Below, in pieces: positions 49,301 to 60,609 of a DNA stretch of 64,000 nucleotides (its first letter is position 1; every line of letters starts with the position of its first letter). Source of the DNA: Scatophagus argus (Eukaryota; Chordata; Actinopteri; Scatophagidae). The stretch spans positions 24,160,501-24,224,500 of the forward strand of contig NC_058496.1 in the NCBI RefSeq assembly GCF_020382885.2, in the 5' to 3' direction. The notes beneath the pieces are model-generated. The model was given only the letters and a program-made list of their open reading frames with translations, was not told where the DNA came from and did no database searches. A program made the position numbers and the translations under genes.

Positions 49301-52300
49301 CGCCTCTGGGCGCTGTTCACACTTCACGGCTCATTCTGATGTCTGTGTACTTGTCGGCACATGTATTTGCAAGCTGCGTTCTCGAGGACTTCAATATTCT
49401 TCCTCGAGATGCTTTATTTTTGTTGATGTCATCTTTGATACTAAATAATTTGTCACCTTTCAGCAGTGCACTTCTCAGAGAACATTTGTCCAAAAAAACT
49501 GTCATTTCAACCATTGAGTTCCCTAAAATATTAGATTAAGTGTGAGTTTCTGTATGGGCACAGTTTATTGTGGCTATACGTGTTTTTGCATTTTAACACC
49601 AAGCAATTACTTCCTTAATATATACGCATTAGTAGATTAGTAGTCTCTGACAACACTGACAGTTGCTAGTGGTCCTCATAAAACGGATACTTGTGTAACT
49701 CACTCCGACCTTCCCTTGTATTTGGGACGAGTCCGGCCTATGGGCTCTCCGGATCACACACGTATATTCAAATAAAAAGTGACACACACAAACACAGCAG
49801 ACCCACACAGAGCTTGGTATGCTGATGTAGGGCTCAGCAGGGGGTTTCTCCGCACCTTTATCTCCTCTCTCACCTGATTATTATTCAGAGCACACGTGGC
49901 CCACTTCAACCCAACTTCATTCCCTCTAAAGCTGAGGATACACACTCTGCGTCACTCCGTTCTGTTATATGTTGGCACAAGTGTATTTTCTTCCACAATC
50001 AATACGAGACCAAACTTACAGATCCAAATGAAACTATACACATATCATACACATATAAATCACAGATACAGCATATGAAATGTCCAAAATTTGAACATTA
50101 TATTACATTGCATAGAATAAATCTACACACTACGTTAAAATGACAGCGTCACCAAACAGCTGTCTTGCTGTTGCCTTTCTATGTACATTTTGATGTAGTA
50201 AATACATGTTAAATTATTGTGAACAATTAAACTGTGCAGAGTGAATCAGCTCTTAAGAACCAGTATTCTTTCTTATCATACAACAATTTCATACAACCAG
50301 TGGAAAAATCAATATTCAATGACCATATGAGGTCAAATTCATTAGAAATATAAGCAAACATACACTCACTAGCTTGCTGTTTTGCTTTCATCAGAGGCTT
50401 AAGAGCAGATATTTTTCTCAGGAGTTGGTGTAGACCAAACCATAGCAAAAAGGCAATATTTGAATAATTGATTTCAATTAATCAGGTGCACAGATCACAA
50501 CTCCAGATTGATACTAATGTTGCTGTGAATCTGTTGTATGAGTAAACAGTTTTGCTGGCTAATGCATTAGCTGCAACAACTATCTACAGCTATGAATATG
50601 TCAGAGCTGTGTGTCTGTTTCGATAAATGGACCTTCAAGCTGTGTTTGTAGTGCTTGATCTACTCTTCTGAATCTACACCGGTAACATCATGTATACAGG
50701 TTACGAACATCTGTCCAGGTACTACAGAAGAAAAATATCCTCCTGACTAACTCAGGTGCATTTATTGCAGTGTCCACAGGTTTGTCCCCCTGTCCCTGTG
50801 ATAAATGAATAAAATAATGAAATACAGTAAGAGTTACTGTACCTTCAGCCTTGGCCCTGGTCTCCCTCGCCCCCTCCAGGTGTCGCTCAATGCTGCCTTG
50901 ACTGTAACATCTGGTAAAGGGTACAGGTGACAGGCCGCGGCTGTCAGCCTCCACATGCCGCTCTGGAATTGGAGAGAAATCTACCGAGGAGTGTGAGTGG
51001 GTTGAGTAAGTGGAGGAAAAAGGATCTGCAGCTGCCTTAAGCGATGGTGACCCCCCTGCACCTCCGTTTCTGCGTTTGCTTCTTGCAATCTCCGCGAAGG
51101 AAGTAACACGTGGAGGAGGAGGTGGGGCTGGGGAGGCACCCTCACTAAGGCGGACAGGGCAGCTCAACATGCGCTCCAGAGATCCAAGTCGAGGAGATGG
51201 AGACTTGTCCAGGTTGCGGTCGTAGCTGCGAGAGCGGGGACGGCTTCCTGAGGAGGCTCCACCTCCTATAAATCCGCGGCCAGCCAGAGGAGGAGAAATG
51301 TTGACGTACACCTGGCCTTCAATCACAGAAGCAGCAGCTTCAGCTCCAGCAGCTGTCTGCTGATTCTTTTTCTTCTCCTCCTCATCCTCTTCATCTTCAT
51401 CATCTTTATCTCGCTGAATGAAGAAAAATAAAGAAGGAAGAAAAGAAAGGCAAAAACAACAGTCAGATTTCTCCCAGCAGCTTATCAGATAAAACACATT
51501 ACCATCTATGGTTTATTAGTCAAATAACCTATAAGGCTCTTCAAAAATCTTCAGGACAAAATCCAAAGCAAATGAAAGTGGCATAATCTGCCTTCAAACC
51601 AGATTTACTTTGACACAGGGGCAGTGTTACTGACTGACGGTAATGGCCCTCAGCTGTAACTGCTAAAATAATCCTCAGACATGGTACCACATAACCCCGG
51701 ACCACGGCTGTGATCTAAAATGAACCAGTTCCAGAATAGTATCAGTGTCACAGCTATTTGAAGTCCACGAAGCACTGTCACGGTCACAGGACCTTCAGTT
51801 TAATTTGTTCCACACCATTTAGTTCTGCATTATTCCCTTCCTCGTTGAGTCTAATTTGACCAAACATTCCGTTTTCCTTTCTTTCACTACTCAGAATTAA
51901 TATCTTATCACTCAAGTAAGTATTTGTTGGTAATCTAAGATAACTAAACTTGATTAGTCATGCATATCACCCCTGCCAAGCTGTGTTTTCCAATATACAG
52001 AAGCTGGCAGCTACACATTGCTACACAAAGGCTGATGCCCATCCTGTCCATACAGTATCTATTAGCCATTTCATGAACATCACACTGTTGAACCCATGAA
52101 GCATCCTCCTTACAAATTGTTTGATCTAGTGATGTAGCATTCTCCACTCACCCTAGATGACTCCTCATCTTCAACTTCTTCTTCCATGCCCTCCTCATCA
52201 GGTCGCTGTCTGAACAAGAAATATTCACTGGGCTGGGTCAGGGTGGGGCTGCCTTTGCTGTGTTCATCGGAGCAGCTGTTGACTGAGGAGCCTGCGGGAC

Positions 52301-53720
52301 TAGGAGACGACTGTGAGGAAAGGTCACAGGTAACCAGCTTGTAGTAGTTCTGTGTGGCAACAACCAGGCGTGCCTGACTCTCCAGACAGGATGCAATGTC
52401 TCCAGAGGACCCAGAATGTGGAGGATGGTAGGAGTTGCAGTTGGCATCAAGGTCAAGAGCCCCCTGGTGCTCCACAGCACAGGAGCACGTAGAGGAGGTA
52501 GAAAGGTTTGGTTCGCGGATGAGAGGGAAGGTGCTACCAAGGCAAGAGGGCTGTTGCTGTAAGAGGGGAGGTTCAGTTGGGGAGGTGTGAAGGTCCAAAT
52601 AGAAAGCCCCGCTAGCTGAGTCTCGCTGGTTTCCTGGTGGATCAGAAACAGATGATGTGCACGAGTGGTCAGTGGAGCTGTTGAGGTTGGTGTGCACAGA
52701 GGGTGGTGGCTTCTCTGGGACACCATTGTTCATCTTGTTGTAAATGGCGCTGAAGTTTACGAGCACACCATCTGAGCTGTTACAAGAGGAGTCACTACCA
52801 TAGCCTTGTTGGCATTCTGAGAAAGGCTCAGGGAAGGCTTCAGGGAAGTGGTGAGGGTAGTTCTGGAGTGCACAGCAGGAGCAGTGCTGTGTGGAGGAGC
52901 TTGAGGAGTAGGAGCCTGTCTTGCTACTTCGCCCGCACCTCATAGGATGATCTTCTTCTTCGTCATCCCCCCAGTCATGCTCCCCACAATCCATGGACAT
53001 GTTGGAACCACTGCTGCCATGCCGCCGCTGGCTGTCTAATCCCAAAATGTCCAGGTCCTCTAGGTGGTTGGACAGATCCGAGGATATGCCTCTCAGGGAC
53101 TCCCGACTGCTTCCACCCACTGAGCTGTGCAAAAGAAAGGGCTCAGAAGCAAAGCCAAGGTCGTGTAAGTGGAAAGAAGCCATCCCGTCATCAAGGGCAG
53201 AGTTAGTGTGACTGTGGAGGTGAAAGGAGGAGTCTTCAAGGTAACCACTGAGATTGTCGCCATCCTCCTCCTCCTCCTCCTCTGCATCCTCGTCATCTTC
53301 GGTATTCAGCAGGAATGGATTATGACGCAGTGGATTTCTGTTCCTTGGTTTGGCTCTGGGTAATGTGTGAGCTGTTATCAGTTGGTCCTCTGAATTGCTT
53401 GAGGTAAATGATGAATCATCACTTGCTGTGCTGCCTCCTCTGCCGCCACCCTTATTCTCTCTTCCTCCGTTGTGAGAGGACCAGGAGCCACCGGAGGTCT
53501 GTATCAGGCTGCTGTAAAGCAGAGCCTCTCTCTGAAGGACATCCCTCTCGGGAAGGGAAGTGGTGCGACTCAAGCCCAGATTCTCCGGTGGGCTAAACGG
53601 GTTGCTCCTTTTCAGTGAGGCTCCACAGCCACCCTGCCGCGCACCTGACACCTGGCAGTGCACTAGAGGGATATGATGCACAATCAGGGTCTCGCCTGAC
53701 AGCTTCGGGGGGCTGTCCAT
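35572..53720 (-). CDS. rusc2: RUN and SH3 domain-containing protein 2 (Rusc2), complete coding region
   Basis: Cytosolic adaptor; the mammalian protein (iporin) interacts with Rab1 and GM130 and works in vesicle transport. I joined 12 coding exons: 53720-52152, 51413-50843, 45874-45197, 44039-43848, 43255-43082, 41472-41396, 40477-40303, 39763-39658, 38683-38637, 38521-37444, 36789-36622, 35779-35572. Phases agree throughout; total 5,043 nt, 1,680 aa (human about 1,516). Identity is clear from the N-terminus [20 protein letters not shown], from [37 protein letters not shown] and [11 protein letters not shown], and from the RUN and SH3 regions. Residues 1-1060 are long, Ser/Pro-rich and mostly disordered, with acidic runs. 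RUN is about 1062-1241, SH3 about 1613-1672. SINEs lie against two of its splice sites and a TG tract precedes a third. It converges with the chemokine genes. Confidence 0.95.
35785..36148 (-). mobile_element. tRNA-derived SINE with (TTC)n tail, last intron of rusc2
   Basis: On the minus strand the head 'ggggcagccgtggcctagag' starts at 36148, with B-box 'ccggttcgatttcccc'. The body includes 'gcccttgagcaaggcactta', and the end 'gtcaataaagctgattc' runs into TTC repeats. This is a different family from the GGAT-tailed SINEs. It takes up 364 of the 842 nt of the last rusc2 intron, in the same orientation as the gene, and its tail runs into the acceptor of the SH3 exon. Confidence 0.9.
37206..37245. 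repeat. (TG)n microsatellite
   Basis: About 20 TG units in the rusc2 intron between the linker exon and the exon at 36789-36622. Confidence 0.92.
37444..41472 (-). other. rusc2: RUN-domain exons of rusc2
   Basis: Five exons carry the RUN domain: 41472-41396 ([20 protein letters not shown]), 40477-40303 ([20 protein letters not shown] and LDLIIGQRR), 39763-39658 ([19 protein letters not shown]), 38683-38637 ([14 protein letters not shown]) and the start of 38521-37444 (YNPWGFL, then [19 protein letters not shown]). RUN domains are helical modules that bind small GTPases or motor adaptors. The rest of exon 38521-37444 is a charged low-complexity linker containing [20 protein letters not shown], conserved with human. 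Confidence 0.9.
39930..40283 (+). mobile_element. tRNA-derived SINE (AFC/V-SINE-like) beside a rusc2 splice donor
   Basis: Slightly 5'-truncated copy with head, B-box 'ggttcgaatccc', body and GGAT tail, antisense to rusc2. A perfect 13-bp duplication, 'atatgcagcactg', flanks it (39917-39929 and 40284-40296). The donor GT of the rusc2 exon 40477-40303 is at 40302-40301, so insertion fell between intron positions +7 and +19. Confidence 0.92.
43261..43337. repeat. Interrupted (CA)n microsatellite next to a rusc2 acceptor
   Basis: Two CA tracts (about 43273-43293 and 43303-43329) split by 'atgaggcag'. On the gene strand they are TG repeats that reach to within about 20 nt of the acceptor of exon 43255-43082. 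Confidence 0.9.
43430..43669. mobile_element. Non-autonomous hAT-type element in a rusc2 intron
   Basis: The left end 'cagggctgcccaaagtg' and right end 'aaaagtttgggcaccccag' form imperfect inverted repeats of the CAGGGGTGCCCAAA type typical of hAT elements. The interior has two copies of a 'tttggcctg' motif. About 240 bp, no coding frame, no clear 8-bp duplication. Confidence 0.6.
43848..44039 (-). other. rusc2: rusc2 coding exon 4 ([19 protein letters not shown])
   Basis: No long open frame marks this exon, so it is easily missed. It starts after CCCCAACAG at 44040 and is bounded by a weak donor, CTCAATG|GTGCTC, at 43847. The phase-1 join to exon 3 restores [14 protein letters not shown], a block conserved with human RUSC2. 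An internal AG at the CCCCCCAG just before GCTCTGAAA would be out of phase. Confidence 0.85.
45900..47490. other. rusc2 intron (5' of exon 45874-45197), no other gene seen
   Basis: AT-rich intronic DNA. Short open frames, including 46558-46794 minus and 46938-47234 plus, show no domain. Confidence 0.5.
47500..47705. mobile_element. Short hAT-type MITE with long inverted repeats in a rusc2 intron
   Basis: 'ggtccacaggagggccggtg' and a following 'tggctgcaggttttc' near the left end are repeated in inverted form near the right end ('ctgcagccacaccggccctc', 'ctgtggaccagtttgac'). Arms are about 45-50 nt around a loop of roughly 100 nt. A 7-bp 'agctaca' flanks both sides (47493-47499, 47706-47712). 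It could fold as a strong hairpin in the rusc2 pre-mRNA. Confidence 0.75.
47720..50830. other. rusc2 intron (3' of exon 51413-50843), no other gene seen
   Basis: Apart from the MITE at 47500-47705, nothing recognisable was seen in this 5-kb intron. Confidence 0.5.
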
Positions 53721-53762
53721 GGTCCAGGGGAAGAGAGGGTGGGAATAGAGCAGAGGGAGACT
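52152..53762 (-). other. rusc2: rusc2 first large coding exon
   Basis: Holds the ATG at 53720 and codons 1-523, ending at AGG|GTGAGT. It encodes the N-terminal serine-rich region with an acidic run ([12 protein letters not shown]), a repeated [17 protein letters not shown] motif shared with human RUSC2, and the block [21 protein letters not shown] possible acceptor CATACAG at 53763 would begin it 42 nt before the ATG. Alternatively the exon extends without a break to 53900. Confidence 0.85.
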
Positions 53763-53807
53763 CTGTATGGGACAGGGAAGGTGATGTGATGATGTTGTAG
53801 TTTATAT

Positions 53808-53900
53808 TCACACACTGTTGGCTGGGCCTGACTTTGCAGGGCTGCCAGGGATTTGGAAAGAGAGGTCAGGTAAGTCAACACCGTGGTCAGAGTGGTACAT
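53808..53900 (-). promoter_or_regulatory. rusc2: Upstream ORF in the rusc2 leader (30 codons)
   Basis: On the minus strand an acceptor TTTTGCAG is followed at once by ATG, opening MYHSDHGVDLPDLSFQIPGS and ending in TGA at 53808, 87 nt before the main ATG. If the leader is unspliced here, this small peptide would be translated first and could dampen rusc2 translation. The protein-like composition also allows an alternative coding exon. Seen in sequence; role inferred. Confidence 0.4.
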
Positions 53901-54944
53901 CTGCAAAACAGGAACAGAGAGAGGAAAGATGTTATAGGAGCAGGAAGATACAGGCAACAAAGCACACACAAATTCTACATGAGAATCCAAGGTAACAGAA
54001 TCAGAGAGTTATCAATTAGATGATACCAGCTCATTTACTCTCATACAAAATCTTCATGTTTTAACCTCGACTGAGACAAACTCTGCCAAGAGTTTAGTTG
54101 CTTTTCTATATGGTATTTCATTTAAAAAATATGATATTCCATATCATAACCATATGGTATGGTAGTGTTTCAATGGCAAATAGCAAATCTTTTTTGCAAA
54201 AATTTTTTTCCCAAAAGATGAGTAGAGAATGGTTAACAGTAAATATGCAGCTTTAAGTTGTACTATAGTTATTCAATATACTTGCATATTTTTTATACTT
54301 TTTATTTATTTATTCAGGGGAGTTTCACTGAGAGAAAGCCTTTCTTTTGCAGTAACACCCATTTCACATTCACACATAGCAACAACACTGGATTGGTTGA
54401 GGTCAAAGGCACCTCAGTGGTGGTAAAGAGAGAGGGGCAAGCCCTGCATTCCCAGGTTCCCCACCTGGATTCATTCTATTCATTCATTCTGGGGACTGAA
54501 CTGACAACATCCTGGTCACAACTACACAAATTTAGAAAAAACAAAACTGTCAAAATCCTCTGGTGTGGCTCCAAAAACACTGGATTCTATGGTAATCAAC
54601 AGCATCTTTCATTTTACCCCAACATTCTCTTAATAACTGGTGGTATCCAAGCCAAAGCTGAGATAACCCTGATGACATCACCATCACTTTTTCCTCAAAC
54701 TTTACACTAAAGTGCAGATGCTTAGCTTGTTAGCTGATAATATACATTTCCCATTGATATATACTGTGTAACCTGACATTTTCTCCTTTGAATAAGTCTC
54801 ATTTGCTAACCAAAAGCAGAATAAAATAAGCTTATCCAAAACAGCACCAGTAACAGTGCAGAACTACATGTCTCTTGTCTCACTTGCACATCATTTGAGC
54901 AGGGTGAGTCAGCACCATGTGAAGTGGAAACAGTGACATCCCCA

Positions 54945-55175
54945 AACACACACACAGAGTCTAGGTTTTCATGCCCTATGGAGACATTACATAGACTTGC
55001 ATTCATTTGCTGTAGACTTATTCTAACCATAACCATTACTTACTTAACCCTAACCTTTACCTAAACCTAGCCAGAAATCAAGTCTTCACCCTAAAATTTT
55101 ATCATTTACCCTTGGGGTCTTGCATTTTGTCCCCATAAGGAAGGTGGGTCCTCACATGTAACTGTGTAAACAGGT
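54945..55175. repeat. Dispersed fish repeat with CCTAAC-rich core
   Basis: The sequence 'taaccctaacctttacctaa', then 'aatcaagtcttcaccctaaa' and 'gtccccataaggaaggtggg' with 'tcctcaca' is the pattern of a widespread teleost interspersed repeat that often ends in a CA tract, as it does here. Confidence 0.55.
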
Positions 55176-55179
55176 AAGA

Positions 55180-55181
<2 letters not shown>

Positions 55182-55227
<46 letters not shown>
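55182..55227. repeat. (AC)n microsatellite
   Basis: About 23 AC units. Confidence 0.93.
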
Positions 55228-55228
<1 letters not shown>

Positions 55229-58200
55229 CAGCTGATTCTTAAACAGGGCTATGATCTCATCACCATTCGCACCCTCAATGGCACACACAGGACGACACAC
55301 AGGGTAGAGCAACTGTTTCCCTCACTATCGACAGTCGCTTTCAGTGACAGTACAGCCATAAAATCTTACATAAAATCTCTACTATAAGATTCTATACTTT
55401 ATTTTTCTTTAACAGTTTTGGCACCCTGTGATCTGATTCATGGACACTGACAGTACATCTGGTTGCAGATAATCATACACTGGCTGCTAATACTCGGGCC
55501 TGTCATCTTTTAATTACAAGGTGACTAGGTATACAGTATACTGAACGTAATTCCACACAGTTAAATGACTTTCATGCAGTGCTTTTAAAACATTAACTAA
55601 TAAAACATATCTAATGTCAGTGGATTACTAAGGATTTGTGTTTCTTAGATTGAAGACTACATTTTCCACAATGCCTGTCATTTCCTCTGTCAACAGCTTT
55701 CTTATCTGGCTGGCTGAAAAAGAAGACAAACATGTGAAAATTAATTTTTCCATCAGTCTTACACTTGCTCCCTTATCTAAAATTACATGGAGCTCTTAAA
55801 GCTTTGTTTTGCAGTAGACAGAGTTAAAAGTTTGACAATGTTACAAAAAGTACTAAATGCTGTTTATCAGCTGGGAGGAGCTCATAATCTTCTTCACTGC
55901 CTGTGTATGGAGATTTTATCATTATCTCATTAATGTGGAAGTGATGTATATATACACCACATGAAGTACCTTTCATCATCTTTTTGTTGTATGACAAATA
56001 GATGGAGGAGAGATAGATTGATATTTCTGTTTCCAAGGTTACTAGGCAGCCTCACTGTCTACGGAGTGACCTGCCAGACTTAGTTTAATTGAATTTGGCT
56101 TGTGTTAAAAAAAAGTTATTTCATTCTTTGTAATGCCTTTAATTTCATCCAGCAAGTTATTGTAAGGTAAAAATATGAGCTGTATCAGGAACGAAAGGTT
56201 TCTCATGACCCAGACCAGATGAGTACTAACTAAAAGACTTGGAGTAATCCCTCTATTATACCTGCTTAGTAAAACATAATCCCAGATTCAGTTGGACGAT
56301 TAAAAGCTAATTTGAAAAGTGAAATTTTGCTTCTTAATTCCTTTTGCAAGTGTGGTTGTGACTGGAGATGAAAGAAATGTGGAGAGAGACTGACAGAAGG
56401 AACAAACAGAAAATCAGATTTAGGGAATGAGGAGAAGATCAAGAGTTAAGCCATAACATAAAATTATGGTACTTTACAGATGTTAACAAATACACTTGGA
56501 TAACAGTATGCGAATGCAAATGCGAGATGAGACCTTTACAAGCACAATTACAAGCAGGTGCATAGTGAGCACTGCAGCATTCATTTTTATCGCTAAATAA
56601 CGAGAAGACAAAGGCCAACTGAGGCAGCAGACTGCAGGTCTAAAGCTAAATGTGAGCATGATGTGACAGATTGACTCAGGAGCAGGACAATAACTGAGAT
56701 GCCACTCTTGACAAATGACCTTTTTAAATGGACGACTGGAATGGAATTAGCTGTCAGGGAAACTACACCTTCACCTGTGAAGAAGTGGAGCTCAACCATT
56801 TTAGCTCCAAACAAAAGAGCTGGCTGTCCTCCCTGCTGCTGGCAGAAATTAACAACATGCATGAACTTGAAAAGATATTGTTTGTTACACATTATTTGTT
56901 ATCCTTTAATAAATATATATGCATAATGTTTGACTGGCACAGCTGGCAGTCACTTGCCTTGTTCATGCTTCATGATAGCTGTGGACAGCTGGAAGAGGGC
57001 TTTAGATTCATATTCAGTGTGCTGATTTTTCCCTCTCCAAACTAAACCCTGATCTCTATTTTTCCACCACTCCTCAAATACAGCATCACTCCTACACTAT
57101 GCATGGAATGCACAGAATGACTTTGGGGATTGACACCTAAGTGTGAAGAATACTAAGATATGAATTTGAAATGACAGCGCTGAACATACATGTTTTTCTT
57201 TTTGACACACCAACCATGAGGGTTAAGTCGACTGATTAGTCAATAATCATTTTTTCACAGCCCTAAATTAAAGCTTTAACTGAAATAACAGAGCACTGCA
57301 TTCTGCACTCTGTTGTTTTCACTGTTCTGTTAATTTCATCATATTTTGTTAAACTATATTCATTTATTTAAATTTTTTTGTACTCTCAATTGAATGATTT
57401 TATTTCATTTTGGTTTGGAAATACTGTAACCTACCGTGTATTTACTGTCCATCACCTTCCGATTATGTTTGGAAAGATGTTGCATAAAGTTTAATATTAT
57501 CAACTACTTTATAAGGTCACTGTAGACAAGTGTATACAGTAATCGGCCAGAAAAAGCCTGACAATCTACTACGACTGCTTTAGTAACCTGATGTCATGGA
57601 GGAGGTCAGAGAACCTTCTTTTTACGTAACACTAAAGAGGGTACACAAGGAAAACACTTGCACGCAATTACCGGCAAGTAGTAGTATTATATATAGTAGA
57701 ATACATTCCTTTTAATCATGTACTGCTGTAATAAACATAACAATTCAACGTATTTCATATTCATTCATATTTCATATTATTGGACTTGCTCATTTCTTAG
57801 TTAAGCTAGCCTGCAAATATACCAAATACAATAAATATGCAGTCCTAAACTATCCTTCCAAGAAAACTTTGACTGTATTTGAAGCATGTTCCTCTCAGTG
57901 GAAAGCAACATTAATAAGATTAACTTAATGGTTCCAATGAGGAGTGCAGGCAGTGTTAACACCAGAGAAAGGAAACTAAAATTAGTTTAAGAGATTAGCT
58001 GCAGGGTCAGGCAGGCTAACTTATATAATGCGTTCAGAGCAGACAGTTGGTGTTAATATAGACTAGGAGTAGACTAGTATTAAAACTGTATGATGCTTCT
58101 CTTGTCTGTGGATTCATGTCTTTAAATAAAATGACAAAATTAAAGCAAAAATCATGGGATATTGAGGTCTATTTATATGTGCTTTCCACGGGGGATCAAA

Positions 58201-58474
58201 TTGTTTGCTCTCTATTTTCTGGTATTTTCTTGTACAGAGCTTGGAAAACAAAAAGGCTCCTGACAAAATAGTCGTAGAGAAACGCAGCAAGTTAGACCAC
58301 TTGCGCTTGCGCACACACACACACTCGCTCACACACAGATGCTGCATCGATTCTCTGTTGAACAAAAATACAAAGCAACAGTCTAAGCTAATCTTCCGTG
58401 CTTCTGTGAGGAGGCAGCTCAAACCAGTCAAAGATTTTCCAGGTCAGCAGCATACACTATGGAGCCACAACGAA

Positions 58475-58525
58475 AATGTAACAAATTTCCCCTGGGGGAT
58501 AAATAAAGGAATTCTTATTATGATT
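58475..58525 (+). mobile_element. Remnant 3' tail of a LINE
   Basis: 'aatttcccctgggggataaa' followed by 'taaaggaattcttattatga' matches the usual fish LINE ending 'aatttccccnnggggatnaataaagtatt'. No coding part is attached. Confidence 0.5.
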
Positions 58526-58529
58526 CTAA

Positions 58530-60330
58530 CTTTTTAACACTCTTTACCCATCTACATCCACAGAGTATTTATATACTAGAACATTTCGCTGATGGGATGT
58601 GTGATCTGACAATTTTAGCCCGTGATCAATCTTGCAAGCATCCACAATCCATTTTTCAGGCGAATCATAGAGATTGTGACAGGTTATTCGTTTCCTCTTA
58701 CTTCTTTTTCCAAACATCACAGTGTTTCCCACACAGACTTTAGTTGGGCGGGCTGACCCAGGTATATTAACAACCAAGGAAGTTTATCTGATAACCCATT
58801 TCAGCATTTTTTTTATTTTTTTTTACATGCCAGTGTGTGTGCACACTTCACTTTGTGCTAAGAAACCAGAGGAGGGCAGAGAAATTAAGGGAAAAAGCAA
58901 GTTCGGCAGATAAAAGCAGTTTATGAGTAACACAGACACTGAATATAATAAAAATGGTGAAATAAGAAACAGATTTTTTGATTGATATTAGATTTGTGCC
59001 CAGATTGCCCAACCATCAGACATACACTTCAAAATGATATAGGCAGGAGGTCCCTCAATTAATCTAAATTCAGAGGTGCACTGCAAAAGTCAATACGGTT
59101 AATATCACAAGTGAAAAAAGTTTAGAAGACGTGGATTAATCCTTTTAATTAACTTGCAAATACAATGGAGCCTTCTCTTCTGTGTTCACTGATACCAAAT
59201 GTCCCTATGTGACACTGTTGTCAGTAAGGGAGTACAGTAAATGTCGTGAAGGTAATTAATGTAGAAATACAAAGTTGACCGTTTGGCACGCAAACCAATA
59301 TATTATCGATATAACAACTTCTATGATCCATTTTCAGCATGTTGATCGCGTGTTATTTTACTTTGATGATAATGATGTGGCAATTAACTGCACTATATAG
59401 TAAGGCATTTGCAAAAGTCATGTAATGGCAAATACTAATGTTTCACTTTGCTACAGGATATATTGTCCAGATACATGATGCAAGCTCTTCCATATGATAT
59501 TCATAATACATTCATGACAGCCACAGCATAGCATTGTGAGATTTGGGGCTCCATGCCGTCCCTAACTATTGAAGTATTCAAGTCCACACACAAAAACTGA
59601 GACAGAGAAACTTGTGATTGGGACCATTGAACAGCGTCTCCCATTATGCTCCCTTCCATTTTGTTCCATCACAGCCTGAGGAGCCATGAATCGTCTGAGG
59701 ACACAGCTCAGTAATTGGACTTGTTCACAGTAAACATGCACATGGATTTATCAATTTATCAAAAAATATCACAACATATAATGATCAAAACCAACACAAC
59801 AAATTCATCTGCATTTAGTGTAAGTTCCAAAAGTAACTGCGCTCAGAAAAGTTTAAAGACTATACTGTTCAGCTCCTCAGCTGCTATGTCACAGCAGTCA
59901 ACAAAAAGCATTTTGCAGAGTAGGTCAGGCTCCTAACATTTAGAAAACATCCTCCTCTCTTTAAACCAACAATAACACCACGGCGGAGATCTGTGTTATT
60001 ACCAGATTACAGCAGATCAGATCAAATGACAGCTTAACAAATACAAAGAGGCTGAGCCTGGCCAATCAACATCAGAACATCAGCCAGCCAGTCAGGGGGA
60101 GCCACGCTGTGAGAAAACCATAAGAAGGATCCAGGAAGGAAAAACGATGAATGTGTCAAAAACAAGTAACCACTGCAAACAGTGTGGTGACAACATCAAG
60201 AGGGAAAACAGCCATATAGCCTAGACATGAATTCCTTTAGACTGACATGTGCAATTGTATTAGCCTTTATTAAGAAAACAGGCTTGAACCAACAGAGTTT
60301 GTTAAAGTGTTGAAATGCCATCAGTGTTGC
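58530..60330. other. Intergenic, no gene seen
   Basis: Short frames only and no splice-bounded exon recognised. Confidence 0.4.
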
Positions 60331-60339
60331 CTGATATCT

Positions 60340-60585
60340 CATTCACTGGGCTAGGCCCCTTAATTCCAGTGAAGGGACATCTCAGCACACCAAGACATTC
60401 TGGACAATGCTACGCTTCCAAATTTGTGGCAACAGCCCAGGGAAGCCCCACCTCCCACCCCAGCATAATTGCACTCAGTGCACAAAGCAAGGTCCACAAA
60501 GACGTGGCCGAGTCCTGTGTGAAAGAACCCCACTGGCCTGCACAGAGCCCTGACCTGAATCCCAATGAACAGCTTCAGGTTTGTT
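60340..60585 (+). pseudogene. Tc1-like transposase fragment
   Basis: The frame at 60315-60608 keeps GLGPLIPVKGHLS, then after frame damage VHKDVAESCVKEPHWPAQSPDLNPNEQ. This is the region around the last catalytic aspartate/glutamate of Tc1/mariner DDE transposases (PAQSPDLNPIE). Other frames carry HSVHKARSTKTW and LDNATLPNLW. Many indels; no terminal repeats were seen. Not functional. Confidence 0.8.
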
Positions 60586-60609
60586 CTTCAATAAGCAGCA
60601 TCTCTTAAT

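Larger units (their letters stand above)
54000..58480. other. rusc2 upstream region, no gene seen
   Basis: There is no CpG-rich promoter-like block here, so the rusc2 transcription start and any non-coding first exon probably lie further upstream or outside the window. Open frames of up to 150 codons (54258-54710 plus) have no domain. Confidence 0.4.

Noticed and set aside
52238..52726. 162-codon minus-strand frame inside the first rusc2 exon
   Set aside because: Alternative frame of the same strand; the frame starting MDSPPKL has the conserved protein.
54258..54710. 150-codon plus-strand frame upstream of rusc2
   Set aside because: No recognisable domain, ordinary AT-rich composition, and no splice or promoter context.
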